This document shows, in pieces, positions 43,213 through 52,396 of a DNA stretch of 64,000 nt. The position numbers were made by a program, and so were the translations under genes. Positions within the stretch are counted from its first letter, which is position 1, and the number at the start of each line of letters is the position of its first letter. The notes beneath the pieces were generated by a model that was given only the letters and a program-made list of their open reading frames with translations, was not told the DNA's origin and did no database searches. This stretch comes from Mucilaginibacter mallensis (GTDB lineage: Bacteria; Bacteroidota; Bacteroidia; Sphingobacteriales; Sphingobacteriaceae): assembly GCF_900105165.1 (NCBI RefSeq), contig NZ_LT629740.1, forward strand, positions 2,542,001 to 2,606,000, given 5' to 3'.

Positions 43213-45411
43213 TTATTTCTGAGCTGCTAATGTGCTTTCAGTAAACTTAGTAAGCAGGTTACGTACTTCAAGTGGATTTCTTAAATAAAACTTTGCCGCC
43301 GACATGTTGTTGCCAACCTTCACGGTAAGCGCACTCTCTGGTAATGCTTTAAATATATCCTCATCTGTGTAATCATCACCAAAGGCGATAATGAAATCAT
43401 AATTCTTATTTTCCACTAATGATAGAGCAGCTTTACCTTTGTTTATCTCTACGTTCTTTATTTCCAGCACTTTATCACCCGGCAAAAACTGTAAACCCTT
43501 ATCTGTGGTCATATATTTAAGGTTATTCATCAATTCATTGGCCCTTAGCTCGCCCAGGCCTTTTTGCGCCTTGCGGTAATGCCAAACCAGTGAATATGTT
43601 TTTTCTTCAATAAATGAGCCCGGAGTGCGGTCTACATAGGTTTCCAATATAGGATAGATGTCCTGTTTCCAACTATCAGATAATCCTGATATTTTATGCC
43701 AGCGTGTGTTTTGCTCTTTAAACCATGCACCGTGTTCAGCAATCAGGTAAATATTTTCATCATTAAACCATTCACTTAAATTTTCGTGTTTACGGCCGCT
43801 GATGAGTACTACCTGGTTTGCCGGATCTTCGGTTAATTGATGAAGAAGATCATACAATTCCTTATCGGGACTGGCATCAGCAATATTTGATCTGAAATTA
43901 ACCAGTGTACCGTCGTAATCCAGGAAAATGATCCGGTTCCTGGTTTTTGCATAACGATTGACGATAGACTGCTCTGTAGTATTGCTCACATGCCTGGTTT
44001 GCATTGAACGCTGCTGCTGTTTAACCTCCCTTAGGCGATCTGTAAATATCTTAACCCAATGCGAAATATTGAATTTTGATATCAGTTGCCGCATTTGCTG
44101 CATACGGGCTTTTTGTTCATCAAGCGGCATTTCCAACGCTTGTATAATAGCCCGGCATACTTCTCCAATATTGTTTGGATTTACGATTATAGCATCAATT
44201 AATTCTTTAGATGCACCAGCCATTTCACTTAATATCAGCACACCATCATCATGTATACGGCTTGCCACATACTCCTTACTAACCAGGTTCATGCCATCAC
44301 GCATTGGGGTAACCAAACACACATCGGCTGATGAATACAAAGCTGAAAGTGTTTCAATCGGGAATGAACGGTAGTAATAATGTATCGGGCTCCAATCCAT
44401 TGTGCGGTACAACGAATTTAAACTCCCGGCTTTTTTATCTATCAGATCGCGCAGGTATTTATACTGGGGCACCGTATCCCTTGATGGCACTACGATCATG
44501 TAAAGTGCTATTTTGCCGATATATTCTGGATGGAGCTGGAGTAATAATTCAAAAGCTTCTAAACGCTGCAGTATGCCTTTGCTATAATCAAGCCTGTCGA
44601 TAGAAAGGATCAGCTTATTGCCTTTAAATGTTTCTTTTATTTGTTTAGCTTGTTCAATAACCTCTTTACTTTTTGGTAATGACGAGTATTTATTTTCATC
44701 TATCCCCATAGGAAAGGCTTCTGCCACAACAAGCCTGTCATTAACAGTTATAACATTTGACGATGAATTTACAGGTAAAATTCGTGTTGTAGTACTTATA
44801 AAGTGTCTTACATCATCAAATGTATGAAAGCCGATCAGATCGGCACCCAGCATACCTTCCAGCAATTCGTATCGCCACGGTATCAGCCTGAACATTTCAT
44901 GCGATGGGAACGGGATATGCAGGAAGAAACCAATAGATACATCCGGCATTTCGTTTCTCACCAAAGCCGGCAACAGTAACAACTGGTAATCATGTATCCA
45001 GATGGTATCGCCCGGCTCGGCAACTTTTAGAATAGCATCTTTAAATTTTTCGTTTACTATTTTATAATAATCCCAGTTGGATTGCGCGTAAGTGGCATAG
45101 GTTGAAGCATAATAGTGAAATACGGGCCAAAGCACCGTATTCGAAAACCCTTCATAATATTGACTTATCTCTTCCTGTGATAAAAACACCGGCAATAAGC
45201 TCAGATCCTGTAATTTACTAGTGATAGTATCTCTATCGGTCTCTTCAATAACTTCCTGGCCGGGCCACCCTATCCATACGTTGTTATCTTGTTTATATAT
45301 AGAGCCTAAGCCCGTAGCTAAACCGCCTTCACTTGGTGATAACTGGTATTCATTATCTGTGTTGGATATTTTCACAGGCAACCTGTTCGATACAATGATT
45401 GTCTTTGGCAT
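43213..45411 (-). CDS. Bifunctional trehalose-6-phosphate synthase/phosphatase
   Basis: A 732-residue fusion. Residues 1 to about 470 are GT20 trehalose-6-phosphate synthase (WIHDYQLLLLPALVR, then IDRLDYSKGI). From about 495 a HAD-family trehalose phosphatase begins with FLDYDGTLV, containing ISGRKHENL and GDDYTDEDIFKALP. It would make trehalose from UDP-glucose and glucose-6-phosphate in two steps. Trehalose protects against osmotic, cold and desiccation stress, which suits the nearby cold-shock gene. Confidence 0.95.
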   Translation of the reverse strand: MPKTIIVSNRLPVKISNTDNEYQLSPSEGGLATGLGSIYKQDNNVWIGWPGQEVIEETDRDTITSKLQDLSLLPVFLSQEEISQYYEGFSNTVLWPVFHYYASTYATYAQSNWDYYKIVNEKFKDAILKVAEPGDTIWIHDYQLLLLPALVRNEMPDVSIGFFLHIPFPSHEMFRLIPWRYELLEGMLGADLIGFHTFDDVRHFISTTTRILPVNSSSNVITVNDRLVVAEAFPMGIDENKYSSLPKSKEVIEQAKQIKETFKGNKLILSIDRLDYSKGILQRLEAFELLLQLHPEYIGKIALYMIVVPSRDTVPQYKYLRDLIDKKAGSLNSLYRTMDWSPIHYYYRSFPIETLSALYSSADVCLVTPMRDGMNLVSKEYVASRIHDDGVLILSEMAGASKELIDAIIVNPNNIGEVCRAIIQALEMPLDEQKARMQQMRQLISKFNISHWVKIFTDRLREVKQQQRSMQTRHVSNTTEQSIVNRYAKTRNRIIFLDYDGTLVNFRSNIADASPDKELYDLLHQLTEDPANQVVLISGRKHENLSEWFNDENIYLIAEHGAWFKEQNTRWHKISGLSDSWKQDIYPILETYVDRTPGSFIEEKTYSLVWHYRKAQKGLGELRANELMNNLKYMTTDKGLQFLPGDKVLEIKNVEINKGKAALSLVENKNYDFIIAFGDDYTDEDIFKALPESALTVKVGNNMSAAKFYLRNPLEVRNLLTKFTESTLAAQK

Positions 45412-45496
45412 TATTTATATAGTTTATTAATAAAGGCCTGTAAGCTCAATTTGTTTTAAAAAAGGGCAATTGGATTAAATTAAGGCACTTATCGAC

Positions 45497-45516
45497 TAGC
45501 CGGGTGGCTATTTTTT
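45497..45516 (+). terminator. Orphan terminator-like hairpin
   Basis: TAGCC and GGCTA pair around GGGT and six T follow, on the plus strand. No plus-strand gene lies immediately upstream, so it may end antisense transcription of the trehalose gene, or be chance. Confidence 0.35.
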
Positions 45517-45540
45517 CCTTTAAAAACATGCTACAAAAAC

Positions 45541-45573
45541 AAAAAAGCCATCCGCATATGCAGATGGCTTTTT
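45541..45573 (-). terminator. Terminator of PepSY-like gene
   Basis: AAAAAGCCATC and GATGGCTTTTT pair around CGCATATGCA. The structure is symmetric and could work on both strands; the PepSY-like gene on the minus strand is the nearest user. Confidence 0.85.
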
Positions 45574-45596
45574 GAACATTTGTATTGTTAGGTAGT

Positions 45597-46070
45597 TTAT
45601 TTTACTTGTTTGAAGAAGTAAACGTCAGCGTTTGGAGTTACCCTTACCAAAATTTCGCTGGTTGTGTTTTTAAGATCAACAAAATATACAGTTTGATCTG
45701 CAGTTACATTATCACTGGTTTCGTATTTAATTACGTCAGCTACAGTGTAATCCTTGTATTTATCAGTAATTTGTTTTTTAGCTTTTGATGCTATTGTGCT
45801 ATAAGCAACATCTTGTGTAGTACCTAAGTACTCGCCTTGCAAATTGTAAAATGCAGTCATTTTTACATTATTTAATGTAAAAGTTGCTTTTTGGCAGTTT
45901 GAAGTCACAGTCCAGTTAACATCGGTAGCATCGCTAAAATCTGCATCAAATTGGTTTTGAACAGTATAAGAAACTGTAACCGCTTTTTCTACCTTTTTTC
46001 CGCCGTCCTTAGCAAATACACTTGTACCTAAAAGGGCGATCATTGCTGTTGTTATGAATATCTTTTTCAT
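45597..46070 (-). CDS. Secreted PepSY-like protein
   Basis: In this 157-residue protein the signal peptide (KKIFITTAMIALLGTSVFA) is followed by two repeats of the small beta-alpha-beta PepSY-like kind (FDADFSDATDVNWTVTSNCQ, then a similar C-terminal half ending VRVTPNADVYFFKQ). Such proteins are common in Bacteroidota periplasm. Function unknown. A promoter on the minus strand is visible at 46096-46127. Confidence 0.65.
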   Translation of the reverse strand: MKKIFITTAMIALLGTSVFAKDGGKKVEKAVTVSYTVQNQFDADFSDATDVNWTVTSNCQKATFTLNNVKMTAFYNLQGEYLGTTQDVAYSTIASKAKKQITDKYKDYTVADVIKYETSDNVTADQTVYFVDLKNTTSEILVRVTPNADVYFFKQVK

Positions 46071-46095
46071 GTTGTGTTAAATTTTAAATCCATAA

Positions 46096-46127
46096 CAAAA
46101 GTAAGGTATAATTATCAAAATCATCAA
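46096..46127 (-). promoter_or_regulatory. Promoter of PepSY-like gene
   Basis: On the minus strand TTG (46125-46127) and TACTTTTG (46096-46103), which fits TAnnTTTG, are separated by 21 bp. Confidence 0.5.
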
Positions 46128-46276
46128 TAAATTTGAATTTTTATAAATATTTAATAATGTATATACTTTTGGGATGTAAAATTTAAAGATTTATAATTTA
46201 CTTAGTGTATTTTTTACAATAAGTGAAAATAAAAAAGACTTGCTAAATCGATCTAAGCAGGTGTTTTAACCAATAA

Positions 46277-47086
46277 TTAACCATTATCGGCAAAACCAGG
46301 GTATAAAGTCATACCACCATCCATAAAAATGGTAGTACCTGTGATATAATCGGCTTCATCCGATGCCAGCCAGGCTGCTAGTTTGCCAATATCATCTGGT
46401 TCGCCTATCCTGTTATAAGGTATTAATGTCAAAAGACTATTCAATGCCTCGGGGGTTGACCATGCCGCCTGGTTAATATGTGTTTGTATAGCGCCAGGGC
46501 CAATTGATACTACTCTTATTTTATGTGGGGCTAATTCCTGTGCCATGCTTTTCATCAACATCATAACACCGCCCTTGCTGCTGGCGTAGTTTACATGGCC
46601 TCCCCATGGGATAACTTCATGTACACTACTCATACATATAATTTTACCGGCAGCCTTGCTGCGGCCTTCAACTACTCCCCTGCGCATAAACTCGCGTGCA
46701 GCCTCGCGCGAGCATAAAAACTGGCCGGTAAGGTTTATGCCGATAACCGTATTCCACTGCTCGATGGTCATATCCACAAATTTAGAATCTCGTTGCAGCC
46801 CTGCATTGTTTACTAATATATCAACAGTACCATATTGCTTATACATTTCGGCAAACATAGCCTGTACATCAGCCTCGTTACTTACATCGGCATGTATTGC
46901 ATAAGCCTCGCCGCCAGCAGCAGTAATTTCGTCAACTGTTTGCTGGGCAATCTCATGCGCATCAATATGGTTTATAATTACTTTAGCTCCAGCCATTGCC
47001 AACGCCAAAGCTACACCTTTACCTATACCGCTATCAGCACCCGTGACTAATGCGGCCTGTCCCTTTAATGTTTGTACCTGATTCAT
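46277..47086 (-). CDS. SDR oxidoreductase, glucose 1-dehydrogenase-like
   Basis: A 269-residue classical SDR with TGADSGIGKG near the N-terminus, NNAG, catalytic Ser in MSSVHEV and YASSK as YxxxK. Length and the C-terminal ending (ITGTTIFMDGGMTLYPGF) match the glucose 1-dehydrogenase family, which oxidises glucose to gluconolactone with NAD(P). A link to the neighbouring trehalose genes through glucose is possible but inferred. Confidence 0.85.
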   Translation of the reverse strand: MNQVQTLKGQAALVTGADSGIGKGVALALAMAGAKVIINHIDAHEIAQQTVDEITAAGGEAYAIHADVSNEADVQAMFAEMYKQYGTVDILVNNAGLQRDSKFVDMTIEQWNTVIGINLTGQFLCSREAAREFMRRGVVEGRSKAAGKIICMSSVHEVIPWGGHVNYASSKGGVMMLMKSMAQELAPHKIRVVSIGPGAIQTHINQAAWSTPEALNSLLTLIPYNRIGEPDDIGKLAAWLASDEADYITGTTIFMDGGMTLYPGFADNG

Positions 47087-47168
47087 AGATTGCTTGTTTT
47101 ACGTGTTAAGATAAGCAATGTATTTGGGAGGATATAGTTTTAGAAAAAGAAAAAGATATCAGCAATTG

Positions 47169-47945
47169 TTACTTTGTTTTAACCGTCCATTTGGGCACAT
47201 AGCCGATATCTCCATTATAACTAACCTTATAATAACTACCCTCTTTTTCAATTACAGAGACGATTGAATTTGTGGGAATTGCCCTGATAATTTTTGAACT
47301 TAAGTTATCAGATTCATGCATATTTACTACCCCTGTTAAGTTTGATCTTAAATAAGTAGTGTATAAAATATCTGTAGATGCCTCAGCTGGCTGATTTATT
47401 ATTGATGTAGATTGAACAGAAGAAGCTTGATTTATAGTATCCGGTTTTATTGGCGATGGTATGACAGTAGCTGTGATTTTGGTAATTGAATTATGCTTCT
47501 TTTTATGGTGTTTAGCTTTATCTAAAGGCACTACAATTACCGGGGCTGTTTTATTAGCCACAGTTGTTTTTGACCCATTAAGTATTTTTATAATGTAAGT
47601 ACCAAAAATAAGTATGAGTAAAAATAATACAAATGTAAATACGATATCCAATCCCCTGGTTTTGGACTTGCCGGTGAGTGGCGAAGCTTTATAATTTTGA
47701 TACAGAGGCTTATATTCCTGATAACTGGCTTTGAATTGGTTTAAAGCCTTATCGTAACGGTTGCGTTTGATTGGATCGCTTAATACTTCGTAAGCCTCCT
47801 GGATTTCCATGAAACGGCTTTCGAAATATTCATCATCAGGGTTAAGGTCTGGATGGAATTTTTTTGATAGTTTTCTGTAAGCTTCTTTTATCTCAGCTTT
47901 TGTAGCAGTAGTATCTGCACCCAGTGTATAATAGAAATCTCTCAT
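47169..47945 (-). CDS. J-domain protein with TM segment and SH3-like domain
   Basis: A 258-residue protein. The N-terminal J domain (1-66) has HPD at 31-33 (KKFHPDLNP), the site that stimulates Hsp70 ATPase. A TM helix (about 104-125, [20 protein letters not shown]) follows, then a Lys/Pro/Thr-rich linker and a C-terminal bacterial SH3-like domain (about 195-258, ending YVPKWTVK). The J domain should face the cytoplasm and the SH3 domain the periplasm, an unusual combination of chaperone recruitment with cell-wall binding. Confidence 0.82.
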   Translation of the reverse strand: MRDFYYTLGADTTATKAEIKEAYRKLSKKFHPDLNPDDEYFESRFMEIQEAYEVLSDPIKRNRYDKALNQFKASYQEYKPLYQNYKASPLTGKSKTRGLDIVFTFVLFLLILIFGTYIIKILNGSKTTVANKTAPVIVVPLDKAKHHKKKHNSITKITATVIPSPIKPDTINQASSVQSTSIINQPAEASTDILYTTYLRSNLTGVVNMHESDNLSSKIIRAIPTNSIVSVIEKEGSYYKVSYNGDIGYVPKWTVKTK

Positions 47946-48015
47946 GCCAATTGCAACAAATAGAATGCGTTAACATTTATTTGATTGAATCAGCGGTATT
48001 TAGTTTAATCCCGGA

Positions 48016-48756
48016 TTACAAATCCTTTATATACTTCAAAAACAAATGCAAAGCTTCTTTCTTTTTCTCTGTCAGATCAAAATCAAGCTTGTGCATCAGG
48101 TAGTCTTCCAGGTCGAAATCGGTTCTTGGGGTTAGTTCCTTTAATACTTCTGACCTATGGTCGAGCCCTGATTTAAGGGCCACGTTAAACTCATCGATAA
48201 ACTCCTGTGGGATAGGTTTATTAGCGATCCATGCGGCAAAACAAAAAGGTAAGCCGGTAAATTTTTGCCATTCTTCGGCAAGATCATATACAAACGGATA
48301 TTTATCTTTTTTGCCGAATGTACGGTCGCCTATAAGTACACAGGCCGTTTTAGGGTCGGTGGATGTAGTATAGTCCTCAGCATCAACTATCAGTTCCGGT
48401 TGAATTTTCCAGAAGTTTTTCAGTAGTACTTTCGCCAGGTTATTTGATGAGCGTGATTCCGGATCGAGCTGAATCCGCTTTACATCCTTAATATCGCAAT
48501 TGCTAAAAATAAAAACCGAGTTCACCGGGCCTACTGCGCCAATACAATAATCTGATACAATTTCCCAATAAGGCATATTTAATGTTGCCGCTACGGGGAT
48601 TAAGCCAATATCAACTTTATCATCAATCAGCTTTTGAGCGCAATCTGTTGGTGTATCTAAACTAAGTTCAATTTTATTTAACAGATCAGCATGTTGTATA
48701 CCGTATATAAAGGGCTTGGTGTTAGTATAGCTAACTGCGGATATTTTCAGTTTCAT
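48016..48756 (-). CDS. mqnA: Chorismate dehydratase of futalosine pathway
   Basis: This 246-residue, periplasmic-binding-protein-like fold enzyme has the MqnA phrases SYTNTKPFIYG, DIGLIPVAA and FCFAAWIAN. It removes water from chorismate to make 3-[(1-carboxyvinyl)oxy]benzoate, the first committed step of menaquinone by the futalosine route. mqnE (49585-50778) lies nearby, supporting the assignment. A heptad-word repeat lies upstream. Confidence 0.93.
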   Translation of the reverse strand: MKLKISAVSYTNTKPFIYGIQHADLLNKIELSLDTPTDCAQKLIDDKVDIGLIPVAATLNMPYWEIVSDYCIGAVGPVNSVFIFSNCDIKDVKRIQLDPESRSSNNLAKVLLKNFWKIQPELIVDAEDYTTSTDPKTACVLIGDRTFGKKDKYPFVYDLAEEWQKFTGLPFCFAAWIANKPIPQEFIDEFNVALKSGLDHRSEVLKELTPRTDFDLEDYLMHKLDFDLTEKKKEALHLFLKYIKDL

Positions 48757-48762
48757 TTTGTT

Positions 48763-48848
48763 AGTATCAAGTAGCTAGTATCAGGTAGCAAGTACTAAGC
48801 ACCTGGACATCCTCCTGTCTAAATACTTGATACTTGCTACTTGATACT
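48763..48848. repeat. Heptad-word inverted repeat between mqnA and histidine phosphatase genes
   Basis: The left arm (48763-48799) reads as 7-nt words AGTATCA, AGTAGCT, AGTATCA and so on. The right arm (48824-48848) reads as TGATACT, TGCTACT, TGATACT. The complement of the right arm matches the left arm closely. The right arm overlaps the phosphatase stop. Confidence 0.7.
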
Positions 48849-49467
48849 ACTTTAGGTGTTCGGCGTTATTGAAATCTATGATCTCAAATTTATCACCATC
48901 ATAAGTTAATTTGTAAAGTATCAGGTTTTGATGTGGGAATGTTTCCATTTCGGTAAGTGGCTGGCCCGTTATCCAGCAAAGCAGCAATCGCATTGCACGC
49001 CCGTGCATACAGATCAGCACTGTTTCCTCTTCGGGATGGCTCAGGATGGTTGCTATGGCTTTTTCCTGTCTTGCTTTTACCTGGTTTGGACTTTCGCCAC
49101 CATCCAGACTAACATCAAGGTTACCAGCAACCCATTCGCGAATTACCTGTAAGAAAGATGCCCTGTTTTCAGGTGTGCTTTCTGTGCCTTCCAAAACACC
49201 CCAGGCCATTTCATCAAGTCCTTCCAGCTTTTCATAAGGAATCCCCAGGTCGATAAATTTTTGGATACTTTGCTGCGTGCGCTTTAGTTCGGATATATAG
49301 ATCTTATCGAAAGCAACATCTTTATAGGAATCAAAAAACTGAGCGGCTTGTTTGCGGCCTTCGTCGTTAAGGTCGGTATTCATTCCCCGGCCTTGTACAA
49401 TCCCCAGTTTGTTAAGCTCTGTTTGCCCGTGCCGAACGATGTATAGTGTCTTTTTTATGGTGTTCAT
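48847..49467 (-). CDS. Histidine phosphatase family protein
   Basis: A 206-residue phosphatase of the phosphoglycerate mutase superfamily: RHGQTELNKLGIVQGR at the start (catalytic His in YIVRHGQTE), then CMHGRAMRLLLCW with the second His. The substrate is unknown. It lies between mqnA and mqnE on the same strand and has word repeats on both sides. Confidence 0.88.
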   Translation of the reverse strand: MNTIKKTLYIVRHGQTELNKLGIVQGRGMNTDLNDEGRKQAAQFFDSYKDVAFDKIYISELKRTQQSIQKFIDLGIPYEKLEGLDEMAWGVLEGTESTPENRASFLQVIREWVAGNLDVSLDGGESPNQVKARQEKAIATILSHPEEETVLICMHGRAMRLLLCWITGQPLTEMETFPHQNLILYKLTYDGDKFEIIDFNNAEHLK

Positions 49468-49593
49468 TTGTTCATTGGTTCACTCGTTCATTAGTAAAAA
49501 GCGATGAACCTTCAATCGTATATATAACTATTCTATTACCTCTTCAAGTGTGTTAGTCCGCCACTGCACCAATGAACTATTGAACTAATTAAT
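49462..49593. repeat. Octad-word inverted repeat between mqnE and histidine phosphatase genes
   Basis: The left arm (49462-49494) is made of 8-nt words such as GTTCATTT, GTTCATTG and GTTCACTC and includes the ATG of the phosphatase gene. The right arm (49567-49593) has ATGAACTA and TTGAACTA and covers the mqnE stop. Confidence 0.5.
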
Positions 49594-50778
49594 AACCGGC
49601 AGTTTATAAAAAGAAGGTTTCGCTTCTTCCGGGAACTGGTAATCGTTATAATCAGTCACTACATTATACAAGGTATCACGCTCAATTGGGTACCTGCCTA
49701 CATGTTTTATTAGTTCAACCAATTGTTTGGTGCTCATACCCGGGTGCTGCTCCTCTGAGCCTGCCATTGAGTAAATTTTAGTGGTATCATCCAGCGTACC
49801 GTCAATATCATCAACCCCAAAGTTTAATGATAACTGCGCTGTTGTGCGACTGATCATTGCCCAATAGGCCTTTATGTGATCGAAATTATCCAAGTAGATA
49901 CGTGCGATAGCGTAATTCCTCAAATCCTCAACCACAGTTGATTCAGGCACATTCGACATTTGGTTATCCTTATTACGGAATTTCAATGGGATGAAAGTCT
50001 GGAACCCACCTGTTTTATCCTGCAAGGTACGTAGGCGATCCATATGATCAATCCTGTGCCAGAATTTCTCAATATGGCCGTATAACATAGTAGCATTTGA
50101 CCTGCCACCTATTTTATGCCATTCTTCATGTATAGCCAGCCACTGGTCGCCGGTACATTTATCTTTTGATATCAGGTCCCTAACTTCGGGGTGAAATATC
50201 TCTGCACCACCACCAGGTATTGATTCCAAACCGGCATCCATCATCATGCGCATGCCTGTAGCATAATCGATCTTGGCTTTCTTGAAAATGTAATGGTATT
50301 CAACCGGGGTTAATGCCTTAACATGCAGCTCAGGGCGGTGTTGTTTTATTTTGGTGAATAGTTCGGAGTAAAAGGCGACATCATATTGCGGCAATACACC
50401 ACCAACTATATGCACCTCGGTAACCGGCTCATCATCGTATTTTTTTACAATGTCGAGCATTTCTTCCATGGTATATTCCCACCCTTGCGAGCGTTCTTTT
50501 ATCAACCTTGAGTATGAGCAAAATTTGCAATCATAAACACAAAGATTAGTTGGCTCGATATGAAAATTACGGTTGAAATAAGTTTTGTTGCCGTGGCGTT
50601 TTTCGCGGATGTAGTTGGCAAGGATGCCCAGATATCCTAATTCGCCTTTTTCAAACAGTAAAACACCCTCATCAAAGGTGATGCGTTCGCCGTGAAGCAC
50701 TTTTTCCGCAATGTGTTTTAAATCAGTCGGTAAACCCGTATCCTGTAATAATAAAGTTAAATTACGTTCAGCTTCCAT
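49585..50778 (-). CDS. mqnE: Aminofutalosine synthase (radical SAM)
   Basis: A 397-residue radical SAM enzyme with the Fe-S cysteines Cys80, Cys84 and Cys87 in TNLCVYDCKFCSYS. GGAEIFHPEVRDLI and HIVGGVLP complete the MqnE pattern. It joins the MqnA product with SAM to give aminofutalosine. I chose ATG at 50778 (MEAERNLTLLLQ); an upstream ATG would add nine hydrophobic residues. It acts in the same pathway as mqnA. Confidence 0.93.
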   Translation of the reverse strand: MEAERNLTLLLQDTGLPTDLKHIAEKVLHGERITFDEGVLLFEKGELGYLGILANYIREKRHGNKTYFNRNFHIEPTNLCVYDCKFCSYSRLIKERSQGWEYTMEEMLDIVKKYDDEPVTEVHIVGGVLPQYDVAFYSELFTKIKQHRPELHVKALTPVEYHYIFKKAKIDYATGMRMMMDAGLESIPGGGAEIFHPEVRDLISKDKCTGDQWLAIHEEWHKIGGRSNATMLYGHIEKFWHRIDHMDRLRTLQDKTGGFQTFIPLKFRNKDNQMSNVPESTVVEDLRNYAIARIYLDNFDHIKAYWAMISRTTAQLSLNFGVDDIDGTLDDTTKIYSMAGSEEQHPGMSTKQLVELIKHVGRYPIERDTLYNVVTDYNDYQFPEEAKPSFYKLPVIN

Positions 50779-50938
50779 TAAAAAAACTTTGTGCAAAAGT
50801 AACAATTGTTACCATAAATGAGGGCATAATATCAATGCTGAAGTATCCTGAAAAGCTTTTTACCTAAAAATTACCGTTAATTGACTTAACAGCAAATTAG
50901 TGATTCAGGCGCATTTTATAAAGCACCAAAACGGGAAA

Positions 50939-51160
50939 TTACTCCTGGTGAGCTTTTGCTTCTCTCCTGTTGTTAGTCCAGGCTGTATAGTAAATATTTA
51001 CATAGTATAAGCCCAGCACAAATAACGATCCTACAAAAGCACCATTAATAAAAGCGGAATTTACCATGGCCTGCGCCGGATAAAAAAACTTAAGCAATAG
51101 GCTTGTCAGCATAATAACCACTAAAATAATTGAAGCAACTGGTAATTTTCCTACTTTCAT
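50939..51160 (-). CDS. Small membrane protein, unknown function
   Basis: From the chosen start the protein has 73 residues with two hydrophobic helices (about 8-27, 36-58) and a basic tail (NNRREAKAHQE). An earlier in-frame start would give 93 residues but adds a poor N-terminus. I do not recognise the family. It is divergent from the cystathionine synthase-like gene. Confidence 0.55.
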   Translation of the reverse strand: MKVGKLPVASIILVVIMLTSLLLKFFYPAQAMVNSAFINGAFVGSLFVLGLYYVNIYYTAWTNNRREAKAHQE

Positions 51161-51263
51161 AATATCTATATTATAAACAAATATAATTAATAGTTCATTA
51201 AAGTCAATATTATCATACACAGGTAAACTGCAAAAATTTTTATGTTTGCCAAAACTTTATTTC

Positions 51264-52385
51264 ATGAAAATCGAGACCATCGCCATACATGCAGGCAATC
51301 AAAAAGATGAAACTTCGGGCGCTGTAATTCAGCCTATTGTTATGTCAACTACATTTGAACGTGCTGCGGATGGTTCGTATACCAGCGGCTATATATATAG
51401 CAGGTCGGCAAACCCGAACCGTACCCTGCTTGAAAATGTGTTGGCAAAACTGGAACATGGTGTTGATGCCGCCGCTTTTTCATCAGGCAATGCCGCTGGG
51501 ATGGCTGTTTTTCAATCATTAAAACCGGGCACTCATATCATATTGCCTGATGATATGTACCACGGTTTGCGCAACCAGTTGAAAGCGCTTTTCGTTGGTA
51601 TTTTGGAGTTTGATTTTATCGATATAAATAATACTGAAGTTTTAAAACAACATATTAAGCCAAACACAGGTTTAATATGGATCGAAACACCATCGAACCC
51701 TCTGTTAAAACTTACTGATATAAAGAAGGTGATCAGAATTGCGCATAAAAATGGCATTAAAGTAGCTTGTGACAATACTTTTGCTACGCCTGTATTCCAG
51801 CAGCCGCTTGTATTGGGTGCTGACCTTGTGATGCACAGCAGTACCAAATATTTCGGTGGCCATAGTGATTTGATGGGTGGCGTTTTAATAACCCCAGTAA
51901 AAGACGATTGGTGGGTAAAAATAAAACAGGTACAGGAAATGGGCGGCGCCATACCCTCTCCCATGGATTGCTACTACCTTGCACGCAGTATAAAAACCTT
52001 GCCTTACCGTATGGCAGGTCATGCAAAAAACGCGCAGTTATTAGCTGAATACCTGCAAAAACACCCAAAAGTTGAAGCGGTAATGTATCCGGGATTGCCT
52101 GAACATCCGCAACATGATATTGCTAAAGAGCAAATGCTGGGCTTTGGTGGGATGTTATCTGTTTGTATAAAAGGCGGCGAAGTTGAAGCCAGGCGAGTAA
52201 TAAATAGCCTGGAATTATTTACTCAAGCCACCAGCCTTGGTGGTGTTGAAAGTTTGATAGAACACCGTGCATCTGTTGAAGGGCCGGATACCAAAACACC
52301 GTTTAATTTATTACGGGTATCAGTTGGATTGGAGCATATAGATGATCTGATCACAGATATGGAGCAGGCGTTGAGTAATTATTAA
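51264..52385 (+). CDS. Cystathionine gamma-synthase/lyase-like PLP enzyme
   Basis: A 373-residue Cys/Met-metabolism PLP enzyme. The PLP lysine Lys195 is in SSTKYFGGH and other family phrases are YSRSANPNRTLLE, ETPSNPLLKL and SLGGVESLIEHRA. It could make cystathionine from activated homoserine (MetB) or cleave it (MetC/CGL). The operon 1.3 kb downstream carries a separate direct sulfhydrylase. ATG at 51264 was chosen over an upstream TTG. Confidence 0.9.
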   Translation: MKIETIAIHAGNQKDETSGAVIQPIVMSTTFERAADGSYTSGYIYSRSANPNRTLLENVLAKLEHGVDAAAFSSGNAAGMAVFQSLKPGTHIILPDDMYHGLRNQLKALFVGILEFDFIDINNTEVLKQHIKPNTGLIWIETPSNPLLKLTDIKKVIRIAHKNGIKVACDNTFATPVFQQPLVLGADLVMHSSTKYFGGHSDLMGGVLITPVKDDWWVKIKQVQEMGGAIPSPMDCYYLARSIKTLPYRMAGHAKNAQLLAEYLQKHPKVEAVMYPGLPEHPQHDIAKEQMLGFGGMLSVCIKGGEVEARRVINSLELFTQATSLGGVESLIEHRASVEGPDTKTPFNLLRVSVGLEHIDDLITDMEQALSNY

Positions 52386-52396
52386 ACAACTCACAA

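Noticed and set aside
43958-44374. Open frames antisense to the trehalose synthase gene (also within gyrA, MFS and lptD)
   Set aside because: They are shadows of the well-supported genes on the other strand, with no family features and unlikely amino-acid composition.
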